A stretch of DNA of 64,000 bases, taken from Kocuria varians. Its GTDB lineage: Bacteria > Actinomycetota > Actinomycetes > Actinomycetales > Micrococcaceae. A model generated the notes under the pieces. That model searched no databases. It had not been told where the DNA came from and saw only the letters and a list, made by a program, of their open reading frames with translations. Position 1 is the first letter of the stretch. Every line of letters begins with the position of its first letter. The translations under genes were made by a program, and so were the position numbers. Of this stretch, positions 57,191-64,000 are shown piece after piece. The stretch is taken from contig NZ_BJNW01000014.1 in assembly GCF_006539885.1 (NCBI RefSeq), forward strand, positions 19,758-83,757. The letters are read 5' to 3'.

Positions 57191-59956
57191 TCAGCGCCGT
57201 GACACGACCACGCGATCTCCTTCGCGGTGCACCCACAGCGCGCCGTTCTGGTCGGTGCGGGCCACTGCAGCGCCCACCTCCTGCAACGCGGCGACCGTCC
57301 CGGGGTGCGGGTGGCCGTAGCTGTTGTCCTCCCCCACGGAGATCACGGCGAGCGCCGGGTGGGTGTCACGAATGATGTCGATGCCGCCGTTGCGGGCGCC
57401 GTGGTGGGAGACCTTGAGGACGTCGACCGGGGGTGGGTGTCCGCCGGGGAGGGTGTGCAGCGTACGGCGGTAGCCGTCCGCTTCAAGGTCGCCTGCACTG
57501 AGCCAGGTGGTGGTGCCGTCGGGGCCGTCGAGGGTCAGCAGCAGGACGAGGGAGGCGTTGTTCTCGTCCTCGGAGGTGACCTTCCGGTGCGGGGGGCGTG
57601 GTGTCGTGCTGCCGCCGGAGCCGCCTGCCCCGGTGCCTGGCGGCGCCGTGCCTGCCGTCGGGGAGCCATCAGGGACAGTGGGCGGAGGTGCGGGGGCGAG
57701 AACCTCCACGGTGAGCGGCCCCAGGCGCAGCTGCTCGCCGGGAGCAGGGCGCGTGGCGATGTCCGCCCACTGGCTGAGCTCGTCCGGTGGGATGTCCCCG
57801 GCGGCGGAGTACCAGACGCGGTCCACGGCCACGGCCTCGGCGAGCCCCTCCAATCCGGCAACGTGGTCGGCGTGGTCGTGGGTGGCGATCACCGCGTCCA
57901 GGTGGGTGACCTCGGCCTGCCGCAAGCACTGGGTCAGTGCCCGGGGGTCGGGGCCGCCGTCCACGAGCACGGCACTGTGCTCCCCCGTGCGGTGCAGCAC
58001 GGCGTCGCCCTGCCCCACGTCGCACACCACGGACTCCCACGCTGGTGCGGGGCGCAGCCACCACACCACGGCCGTGACGAGCAGCGCCAGCAGTGTGAGG
58101 GCCGCGGTGATGGCGAGGGCGCGGCGTCGGAACCGGTGCTCCCGGGCGCGGACGCGCCACACGGCGTCGGGCAGGGGCGGCTCGGCCGGGGTCGAGGTGA
58201 CCGTGCCTCGGGTGGGTCCGGGGCGACGCATGCGGTGGTCGAGGGCGTGCAGAGCGGCGAGCGCGAGCAGGGTTGCCGCGGTGAGCAGGACGATCCCGGC
58301 GATCCCCGGGGGCCAGGGCAGGTGCGCGCCGGGGAGTCCGGCGAAGGTGTCGGCAATGCGGCCGAGCAGGCGCGCGGGGTAGGAGGCGAGGCCCACGGGC
58401 AGTCCGGCGGTCCGCTCCCAGGCGGTGAACACGGCGGGGTCGGGTGTGCCGGGCACCAGCAGCTGCAGCACCGGGGTGAGGAGGTGGCCCGCGAGCAGGA
58501 CGCACACCGCGAGCAGCCCGGCGACAGTCACGACCGGGACGAGCGGGGAGGCCGCCATGTTCGCGGGCAGGCTGTAGAGCGGCAGTGTGGGATTGAGCAG
58601 AAGCAGCACGGGCCCGCACCACAGCTGGGCAACCATTGGGACGGCCACGCACACCGCGAGCACCGTGGGCACGCGCATGGCGAGCAGCCGGGTGACAGGG
58701 CGGGCGCTGACGACGATGCCCGCCGTCGCCAGCACGGAGAGCACGAACCCGTAGTCGATGGCCAGCTGCGGTTCCACGAGCACGAGCCCCGTCACGGCGG
58801 CACACAGCGCGTTGAGGCTCACCCCGGGGCGGCCGGTGAGCATGGACAGCCCTCCCAGGGCGCCCATCACGCCGGCCCGCAGCACGGAGGGGTCCGGTCC
58901 CACCAGCACCACGAAACCGGCGAGCGCCGCCAGCCCCGCGAGGACGCACCCGCGGCGCCCCGCTCCGAGCGCGAGAGCGGTGTACCCGGTCAGGGTCATC
59001 ACGAGCGCACAGTTGGAACCGGAGACGGCGGTGAGGTGGGTGAGCCCCGTGTCCTTCATGCTCTGGGCCAGCGCGTCGGGCAGCCGGGAGGTGTCCCCCA
59101 CGGTCATGCCGGGCACGAGTCCCGCACTCACCGCGCCGTGCTCCCCGGCGAGACGGGCGAGGTCCTCGCGGACAGTCGTCGGCAGGCCGTTCCCGTGCTC
59201 CTGTTCGTCGCCCTCCCTCGCAGGGGTCGGCGGCGAGGAGCCCCGCAGGGTGAGGTGTGCCGGGTCCGCGGTGGCGGTCACGCTCAGAACGGCGTCGACG
59301 CGCTGCCCGACCTCGACAGTGCCCCACGCGGGGTCCGTGGCGAAGACCGTGGCGGCAACGTCCTGTGGCGAGCCGTCCGCGACGGCGATGCGCAGGTCTA
59401 CGGCCACACCGTGGGACGCCTCCTGCTCCCCCGGCGCCGGTCCTGAGGTGTACGACGACGGCGCTCCCTGGACGTCTGCCTGAACCCGCACCACCGACCC
59501 GGCGGGGTGGGCGACCAGGAACTCCCGGGCGGGCGCCGCGGCGGCGAGCGCCGTGACGATCCCCGCGGCGGACGCGATCCCGATGACTACGGGCAGCACG
59601 AGCGCGGGCCCCAGACGACGTCGCGCGCCTGCGCCCGCTGGCCGTGACGACGTCTGCCCCGGTGCCACTTGTCCGAGTGCTGCACCCGGGAAACGTGGTG
59701 ACGTATCTTCGCCCCGCTCGCGGCGACGAGCCCGTCCGCCACGACGGGCCCGCGGGGCCCAGGTCTGGAGACAGTGGAGGGTGCGGGAAACGTGGTCACG
59801 AAGCCACGTGGGAGCGAACCACGCCACCGTGAAGAAGACCACGCTGATGACGGCACCCCAGGTCCCGGCCTCCCAGCCGTCCAGGAGCGTGCGGATCGAG
59901 CACAGCCACGTGCTCACCGCCACGGGCAACAGCCGCAGGTCCCACTGACCCGTCAT
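57191..59956 (-). CDS. comEC: ComEC/Rec2 family DNA-uptake channel protein
   Basis: 921 aa polytopic membrane protein predicted to carry single-stranded DNA across the membrane in natural transformation. N-terminal helices (about 10-55) and a DUF4131/OB-like exported segment precede the multi-helix Competence domain (about 260-560), with LTAVSGSNCALV near 308. A C-terminal metallo-beta-lactamase domain (about 640-921) carries DVGQGDAVL, THDHADHVAG and SHHGARNGG, so the putative nuclease domain is intact. ATG at 59956 overlaps the comEA stop by 4 bases. Other competence genes are not in this window. Confidence 0.94.
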   Translation of the reverse strand: MTGQWDLRLLPVAVSTWLCSIRTLLDGWEAGTWGAVISVVFFTVAWFAPTWLRDHVSRTLHCLQTWAPRARRGGRARRRERGEDTSPRFPGAALGQVAPGQTSSRPAGAGARRRLGPALVLPVVIGIASAAGIVTALAAAAPAREFLVAHPAGSVVRVQADVQGAPSSYTSGPAPGEQEASHGVAVDLRIAVADGSPQDVAATVFATDPAWGTVEVGQRVDAVLSVTATADPAHLTLRGSSPPTPAREGDEQEHGNGLPTTVREDLARLAGEHGAVSAGLVPGMTVGDTSRLPDALAQSMKDTGLTHLTAVSGSNCALVMTLTGYTALALGAGRRGCVLAGLAALAGFVVLVGPDPSVLRAGVMGALGGLSMLTGRPGVSLNALCAAVTGLVLVEPQLAIDYGFVLSVLATAGIVVSARPVTRLLAMRVPTVLAVCVAVPMVAQLWCGPVLLLLNPTLPLYSLPANMAASPLVPVVTVAGLLAVCVLLAGHLLTPVLQLLVPGTPDPAVFTAWERTAGLPVGLASYPARLLGRIADTFAGLPGAHLPWPPGIAGIVLLTAATLLALAALHALDHRMRRPGPTRGTVTSTPAEPPLPDAVWRVRAREHRFRRRALAITAALTLLALLVTAVVWWLRPAPAWESVVCDVGQGDAVLHRTGEHSAVLVDGGPDPRALTQCLRQAEVTHLDAVIATHDHADHVAGLEGLAEAVAVDRVWYSAAGDIPPDELSQWADIATRPAPGEQLRLGPLTVEVLAPAPPPTVPDGSPTAGTAPPGTGAGGSGGSTTPRPPHRKVTSEDENNASLVLLLTLDGPDGTTTWLSAGDLEADGYRRTLHTLPGGHPPPVDVLKVSHHGARNGGIDIIRDTHPALAVISVGEDNSYGHPHPGTVAALQEVGAAVARTDQNGALWVHREGDRVVVSRR

Positions 59957-61008
59957 ACCGTGACCAGCGGCAGCAGTGCCTCGAGCATCATGGGCCCTAC
60001 ACCGCTGACGTCGTCTAGCTGCTCGGGCGCGGTGAACGGCCCGTGCTGCGTGCGGAAGTCCACGATCCGCTGCGCCAGCACCGGCCCCACGCGCGGCAAT
60101 GTCTCCAACTCCGCAGCCGTGGCGGTGTTCAGGTTCACCAGAGTCCCGCCCGCGGCCGCCCCTCTGGAGGCTTTGCCGGCGCCAGCACCTGTTCCTCCGG
60201 AACCACCGCCCGCCGCCCCGCTGGTACCACCCGTTCCCCCAGCAGCGGATGCGGCACCAGAGCCGGTGTCCGCCGCAGACCCGGAGGACGACGCCGCTCC
60301 ACCACTCTGCTCGGCCGCCACGCGGTCCGCGTTGCCCTTGTTGGGAACCATGATCTGTGCACCGTCCTGCACGGTCTGGGCGAGGTTGAGGCGGTCTTTC
60401 ACCGCAGCGGAGGTGAATCCCCCGGCGGCCTGCACGGCATCCATGACACGTGCACCCGGGGAGAGGGTGACCACGGAGGGATCCTTGACCTCCCCGACCA
60501 CGTGCACGGTGAGCACACCCGTGTCCTGGGCTCCCGCCGTCGCCCCATTCGAGGCCTTGGCTACCTCTGGGCTGGCGTGCGACGTCGCGCCGGTGCGGCC
60601 GTGACCGGACGCGCCCGACGACTCTCCGGCTCCCGCCCCGTCACCGGACGCCGCGCCGTCGTCGTCCGACGTTCCCGCTCCCCCACCGGAGACCGCGGCC
60701 GATGTGACCACGGCCGCGTCGTCTCCGCGCAGGAGCAGGGACATCCCGCCCAGCACCACCGCGAGCAGCAGCACCACGCACAGCACGACCACGGCGGGGC
60801 GGGAGAGCCGACGCCGCACGAGAACATCCTCGCGGTGACGAGAATGCGCGTCCTCCGCCGGTGGCTCCCCCGCGGGATCGCGGTCCCCGGGCAGGGCGGT
60901 CTCACCCGTTGCCCCGGAGATTTCGTCCTCTCCCAGCAGTGCCGCCAACCGCTCGGTGGCCGGGCTGTCCCGAAACCGCCGTCGTCCCCTGAAATCGATG
61001 CCGCTCAT
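59953..61008 (-). CDS. comEA: ComEA family DNA receptor
   Basis: 351 aa. A long charged cytoplasmic N-terminus (1-75) and one transmembrane helix (about 72-92) are followed by a low-complexity Ser/Gly/Ala linker, an SLBB domain (about 165-230, VHVVGEVKDPSVVTLSPG), a second Gly/Ser linker, and the C-terminal double helix-hairpin-helix DNA-binding domain (about 285-351, VNLNTATAAELETLPRVGPVLAQRI in pieces). It binds incoming DNA and hands it to ComEC. ATG at 61008; a TTG 7 codons upstream is an alternative. Translationally coupled to comEC. Confidence 0.93.
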   Translation of the reverse strand: MSGIDFRGRRRFRDSPATERLAALLGEDEISGATGETALPGDRDPAGEPPAEDAHSRHREDVLVRRRLSRPAVVVLCVVLLLAVVLGGMSLLLRGDDAAVVTSAAVSGGGAGTSDDDGAASGDGAGAGESSGASGHGRTGATSHASPEVAKASNGATAGAQDTGVLTVHVVGEVKDPSVVTLSPGARVMDAVQAAGGFTSAAVKDRLNLAQTVQDGAQIMVPNKGNADRVAAEQSGGAASSSGSAADTGSGAASAAGGTGGTSGAAGGGSGGTGAGAGKASRGAAAGGTLVNLNTATAAELETLPRVGPVLAQRIVDFRTQHGPFTAPEQLDDVSGVGPMMLEALLPLVTV

Positions 61009-61172
61009 GCGGCCCACTCCACCCAACAACCGAGCTGACGTGGGCCCGATGCGCCGCCCGTGTGGAGGAGCGGGAGAGCCCGCGCGTCAAGGGGCGGGCT
61101 GTGCAGGCCTCTCGCCGTGCCACACCCGCCGTCAACGCGACAGCAAGCCGACCATCCGTAGGGCAGCCCGGA

Positions 61173-61427
61173 TCAATAGTGGTAGCGGGCCTGGAGGATA
61201 ATCAGATCCCCGTCGTCCACGAGGTAGACGAGTCGATGCTCCTCATTGATCCACCGCGACCACGCCCCCTGCGCCCCGTACTTCAACTGCTCGGGCTTGC
61301 CAATGCCCTCGAACGGCTCGCGCAGGCAGGCATCGATGAGCAGGTTGATCCGCTTGAGGATCCTCCGGTCGGCCGTCTGCCAGTATGTGTAGTCTTCCCA
61401 GGCGGCCTCGTCCCAGACCAGTCGCAC
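61173..61427 (-). CDS. yoeB: type II toxin, YoeB/Txe family
   Basis: 84 aa ribosome-dependent mRNA endonuclease. The full YoeB pattern is present: RLVWDEAAWEDYTYWQ at the start, KRINLLIDACLREPFEGIGKPEQLK, WSRWINEEHRLVY and the C-terminal RYHY, where the catalytic His and Tyr lie. GTG start at 61427 directly abuts the yefM stop, so translation is coupled. Downstream of its antitoxin, as usual. Confidence 0.95.
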   Translation of the reverse strand: MRLVWDEAAWEDYTYWQTADRRILKRINLLIDACLREPFEGIGKPEQLKYGAQGAWSRWINEEHRLVYLVDDGDLIILQARYHY

Positions 61428-61706
61428 TCAGTGGTCCCGGGTCTGGCCGGCAGTCTCGTCAGAACGATCGAGTTCGTGGGCCTGGGTCTTCCCTGCGCGG
61501 GCGCGGTCGTACGCGTCGAGCAGCCTGCGGGCGTTGGCGGGCGAGCGGAACAGGTAGGCCGTCTCCTGCCAGGCCGCGTACTCGTCAGCGGGCATGAGCA
61601 CCACGTTGCCCTTGCGGGAGACGATCTCGACGGCCTCCTGGTCCTGGTTCACACGCTCGATGAGCGGGAACAGCATCTTGCGGGCCTCGGTGGCACTAAT
61701 GGCCAT
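61428..61706 (-). CDS. yefM: type II antitoxin, YefM/Phd family
   Basis: 92 aa. The N-terminal Phd/YefM DNA-binding half has MAISATEARKMLFPLIERV and VEIVSRKGNVVLMPADEYAAWQET in pieces; the C-terminal half (about 58-92) is acidic, unstructured, and expected to wrap YoeB. ATG at 61706 with AGAAGGGA 6 bases upstream. The pair is normally autorepressed by YefM-YoeB at its own promoter. Base composition is host-like, unlike the AT-rich genes a few hundred bases to the right. Confidence 0.95.
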   Translation of the reverse strand: MAISATEARKMLFPLIERVNQDQEAVEIVSRKGNVVLMPADEYAAWQETAYLFRSPANARRLLDAYDRARAGKTQAHELDRSDETAGQTRDH

Positions 61707-62190
61707 GACAATCCCTTCTCCGTTTTTGCCGTTCTGGCTGGTACAACATCATGGCACCACTAAGCCTTTGAAGGCCTCTGGGTTCGACGTTCAGGGCACG
61801 CGATCGCGATCACGCGACTCGGTCGTAGAGTTCGGCAAGCGTCTCCGCCTTGATATATCGGGCGCATTTACGAGCAGTGAGTAGCGAGGGATGGGAGAGG
61901 ATCGCACAGGTCGGCCAGCCTCCCGAAGTGCAGCTGGATTCAGCTCAGAGCTGCTCGCGGACTCTCGCAAACCTTCGCCATACCACAAACTGCGACAGTT
62001 TCGTCCACACCACCCACAAGCTTCTCAACGGGCGGGCGAAGACGGCCACCTTCCCCGTGGCCCTTCATGCGACAATGCCAGCCTGTGAGCCATCTATTGC
62101 AGGTTTCGCACCTCGTCAAATTGAACTATATGGAGATGCACTTAAATGTTAAACCCATCAGGTCGGTGCGACTTCATGATAATTTAGATA
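61707..62190. other. transition region between host DNA and the AT-rich island
   Basis: About 480 bases without an intact gene. GC content is mixed up to about 62090 and then falls sharply. A minus-strand frame at 61810-61944 ends ARYIKAETLAELYDRVA and reads like the tail of a protein whose remainder is lost; no family is recognised. No tRNA, integrase or direct-repeat att site could be identified by eye. Confidence 0.4.
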
Positions 62191-63006
62191 TTATGCATTC
62201 AGCCAGTGTTCGAGTTGTTGGAATAATGGCTCCGTGCGATAATTTCCATCCATCTCCACAACCTTCAGCATCTGATCCTCTAATTGTGCTACATCCGTTA
62301 TGTGAAGGGTGCCTTTAAAAAATTGCTTATCGTGAAAGAATAGCAGGCTGGCAATATCGTGGCCATACGACACCTTTCGCGGGTCCGTGGCTTTGCTCGG
62401 GGCGCAGGTCTTGGCCAACTCTTTATGCTGGTCCGATACAGCGCGCTCTAGAGTGAATTTATCCAGCACTCCCCTCTGAGGGAAGCCCTTGTCATAATTT
62501 AAGGCTGGTAAATTGGATACCCTTAATCTCAAGGAATATATTAATGACAAAATGCGCGAAAGGTCATTAAATAAATCATCTGCATTGTAGCGATTCCGGA
62601 ATATCGAAATATTCATAAGATCAAGTACTGAACGGGTCATCGCATAGCTCTCGATGGCCGGGTAGTCGGTCCACAATAATGTCTCGAAGTTGTTATTCTC
62701 AACATTGCACCCAGTATCCCGGTCGGCGACACATCTGAGCGATACTCCCCTCTCAAAAGCTTCTCGCGCTACGACTACAACCCTCGATCTTTGACTATCA
62801 TTGAAATTGTATGACATCAGGATGTCAGGTCCAACCTCGAGTCTGTCGACTTCGAGAAATATTGGAGCAGGGTTAAAATGAAGCTTCCTTGCCCAAACTT
62901 GAAAAAATGTTACATCCGACCTCCCTTCCACTATTACGTAAGATCCACCCGTCAGTCGTACTTCACGGAAGAGCTCGGACAACAATTTTCTTGGTCTATT
63001 AGTCAC
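62191..63006 (-). CDS. DUF4435/TOPRIM-like protein, candidate AriB-type effector
   Basis: 271 aa. The pattern is that of DUF4435: an N-terminal strand-Glu motif VIVEGRSDVTFFQVW (about residues 24-38), the acidic CVADRDTGC (about 91-99), and TDYPAIESYAM (about 111-121), matching the family's DxEny element. TOPRIM-like Glu and DxD positions are therefore retained, consistent with an active nuclease. ATG at 63006 overlaps the stop of the upstream ATPase gene by 4 bases, so the two are cotranslated. An ABC-type ATPase plus DUF4435 is the PARIS (AriA-AriB) arrangement; other AAA-DUF4435 defence pairs are possible. Codon use is strongly AT-shifted. Confidence 0.75.
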   Translation of the reverse strand: MTNRPRKLLSELFREVRLTGGSYVIVEGRSDVTFFQVWARKLHFNPAPIFLEVDRLEVGPDILMSYNFNDSQRSRVVVVAREAFERGVSLRCVADRDTGCNVENNNFETLLWTDYPAIESYAMTRSVLDLMNISIFRNRYNADDLFNDLSRILSLIYSLRLRVSNLPALNYDKGFPQRGVLDKFTLERAVSDQHKELAKTCAPSKATDPRKVSYGHDIASLLFFHDKQFFKGTLHITDVAQLEDQMLKVVEMDGNYRTEPLFQQLEHWLNA

Positions 63007-64000
63007 TCCAACTCCCCTGGAATTACAATTGCTTCATCATCAAGGAAATCCATAACCTGGATGGAGTGTGATGCCACTAATATTTGGGTGGGTTGTGGTT
63101 CGGTGCAAAACAACAAACGATACAAAAGATCCCTTTGCCAATCGATCCCCAGAGAGATTTCAGGCTCATCGATAATTACAAATTTTGACGTTTTCGTCGC
63201 CAGTACCGTTTGGGTAATTAAATAAATTAGATGCTGCTCGCCGCTAGATAAAAGTGCCGGGTCCAAGGACTCCCCGTCACTCCCCTCCAAGCTAAAGCCT
63301 CGGCTTGAAGAAAACTGCAGCTGCTTCCGGTCGAGAAAATAGTTTATTGTTGTTACATATCGGTCAATCAGGGATTGAGCCTTTAGTAAACTATTGATTT
63401 GCTCCTGAAGGGTATCAAAATATGGCATCAATGCCGCGTGTAAGTACATAAGATTACGGTGATTTGAACGAACGTCAGAAATTTTATCTTTAATATCTCT
63501 AACTTGTCGCAAGGAAATTAGACCGTATTTCTCATAGGGAGGCCCTAGCTCCAAGAGATTTACAATTGTATTTTCCAATTGTTCTCTTGCAACTGATCCC
63601 GAAGGCGCGGGTTGCATGCTTAAGATCGCATCCGTGGTATTGCTATACGCCATTGATTGATCGCTGGCGCCTTCGGATGAAAGCTCTGCAAGCGCCAATT
63701 GTGTAAACATTTTTTCTAGGGTGGACAGTAAGCTACCTATCGGATTTTTTGCCTCGCTCCCTCCGGCCGATTGACTACCACTTCTGCGATCATGCAGTTC
63801 ACCCTGATAAGCTTCGGTTAACCTATTTGCACTGATAAATAGCGCGCCCGGAGAAAGGGAATCAATAGCTTCTTTAAAGTCTATATAATTTTGATGCTTT
63901 TCCCACATTCTACGCGACAGTCTTGTATCTAACTCACTAGGCTCGACCTCTAATTTAACCGGCTCATCGCAATCGAGGGTGTAGCGCGGGTCTGAACCCT
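63003..64000 (-). CDS. ABC-type AAA ATPase, candidate AriA-type sensor (5' end outside the window)
   Basis: At least 331 codons; the frame is open to the window end, so the start and Walker A motif are not visible. The C-terminal ATPase lobe is clear: ABC signature LSSGEQHLIYL (about 95 residues from the C-terminus), Walker B FVIIDEPEISL, and the switch His in ILVASHSIQVMDF. A long helical region (about the middle 200 residues) resembles the coiled-coil insertion of AAA_15/AAA_21 and SMC-like defence ATPases. In PARIS such an ATPase holds AriB inactive until a phage trigger is sensed. Same AT-rich composition as its partner. Confidence 0.75.
   Translation of the reverse strand, partial: GSDPRYTLDCDEPVKLEVEPSELDTRLSRRMWEKHQNYIDFKEAIDSLSPGALFISANRLTEAYQGELHDRRSGSQSAGGSEAKNPIGSLLSTLEKMFTQLALAELSSEGASDQSMAYSNTTDAILSMQPAPSGSVAREQLENTIVNLLELGPPYEKYGLISLRQVRDIKDKISDVRSNHRNLMYLHAALMPYFDTLQEQINSLLKAQSLIDRYVTTINYFLDRKQLQFSSSRGFSLEGSDGESLDPALLSSGEQHLIYLITQTVLATKTSKFVIIDEPEISLGIDWQRDLLYRLLFCTEPQPTQILVASHSIQVMDFLDDEAIVIPGELE

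Larger units (their letters stand above)
62090..64000. other. AT-rich, probably horizontally acquired segment (continues beyond the window)
   Basis: From about 62090 the base composition shifts to much lower GC and codons such as TTA, ATA, AAT and AGA, scarce elsewhere in the window, become common. It contains the two genes below and runs to the window end, so its other border is not visible. Confidence 0.8.

Noticed and set aside
61780..61810. CTGGG-TTCGACG-TTCAG as a possible tRNA end or att site
   Set aside because: The conserved C after the loop is missing and no other tRNA arms are present; no second copy was seen on the island side.

Overview
The window reads as a chromosomal segment of a very high-GC actinobacterium, most likely a member of the Micrococcaceae close to Kocuria (inference from family content and gene order, not from a search). 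Pointers are the actinobacterial families DUF3097, DUF3043, DUF3054 and LCP, a bcc-aa3 respiratory cluster with diheme QcrC and actinobacterial CtaF, an actinobacterial GlgA, and the conserved minus-strand order comEA-comEC...holA / rpsT / lepA-hemW...hrcA-dnaJ-rsmE-phoH-ybeY-era...leuA-recO-uppS. Many starts are GTG, and several genes have a TANNNT box only 6 to 7 bases before the start codon, as in leaderless actinobacterial mRNAs.

Layout. 0-7.2 kb: rpmE2, a lipoate ligase and an LCP cell-wall ligase, then wecC, ugd and wecB, which make UDP-sugar precursors for an envelope glycan. 7.5-17 kb: a hypothetical protein, an ABC1-family kinase, a membrane-anchored HIRAN-like protein, pepN, and the divergent glycogen pair glgC/glgA. 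17-21 kb: a TetR regulator divergent from a membrane-protein gene with two operator-like repeats, a frameshifted YCII gene, a DUF3054 protein and a stand-alone Lrp/AsnC effector domain. 21-32 kb: trpD and the respiratory supercomplex in two blocks, ctaE-qcrC-qcrA-qcrB on the plus strand and ctaC-ctaD-ctaF on the minus strand. About 1.5 kb of gene debris, including a broken acetyltransferase, lies between them. erpA and an M20 dipeptidase follow. 33-43 kb: DUF3043, pyrD, uppS, recO, leuA with a leader peptide and attenuator-like structures, a second LCP protein, era, ybeY and phoH. 44-54 kb: a GerMN lipoprotein, rsmE, dnaJ and hrcA with a CIRCE operator, DUF3097, DUF4870, hemW, lepA, a lone PemK/MazF-like protein and rpsT. 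54-61 kb: holA, an Old Yellow Enzyme, comEC and comEA.

At the right edge a YefM/YoeB toxin-antitoxin pair is followed by a sharp drop in GC. The last 2 kb carry an ABC-type ATPase (cut by the window end) overlapping a DUF4435/TOPRIM-like gene. This is the two-gene arrangement of PARIS (AriA-AriB) anti-phage systems and is the best candidate for an exciting system here.

A second genome-scale signal is an 11-base word, GACGACGCCGC or its complement, found at least 18 times. It often sits in intergenic inverted repeats or inside low-complexity protein linkers. A near-consensus parS-like site lies upstream of pyrD.
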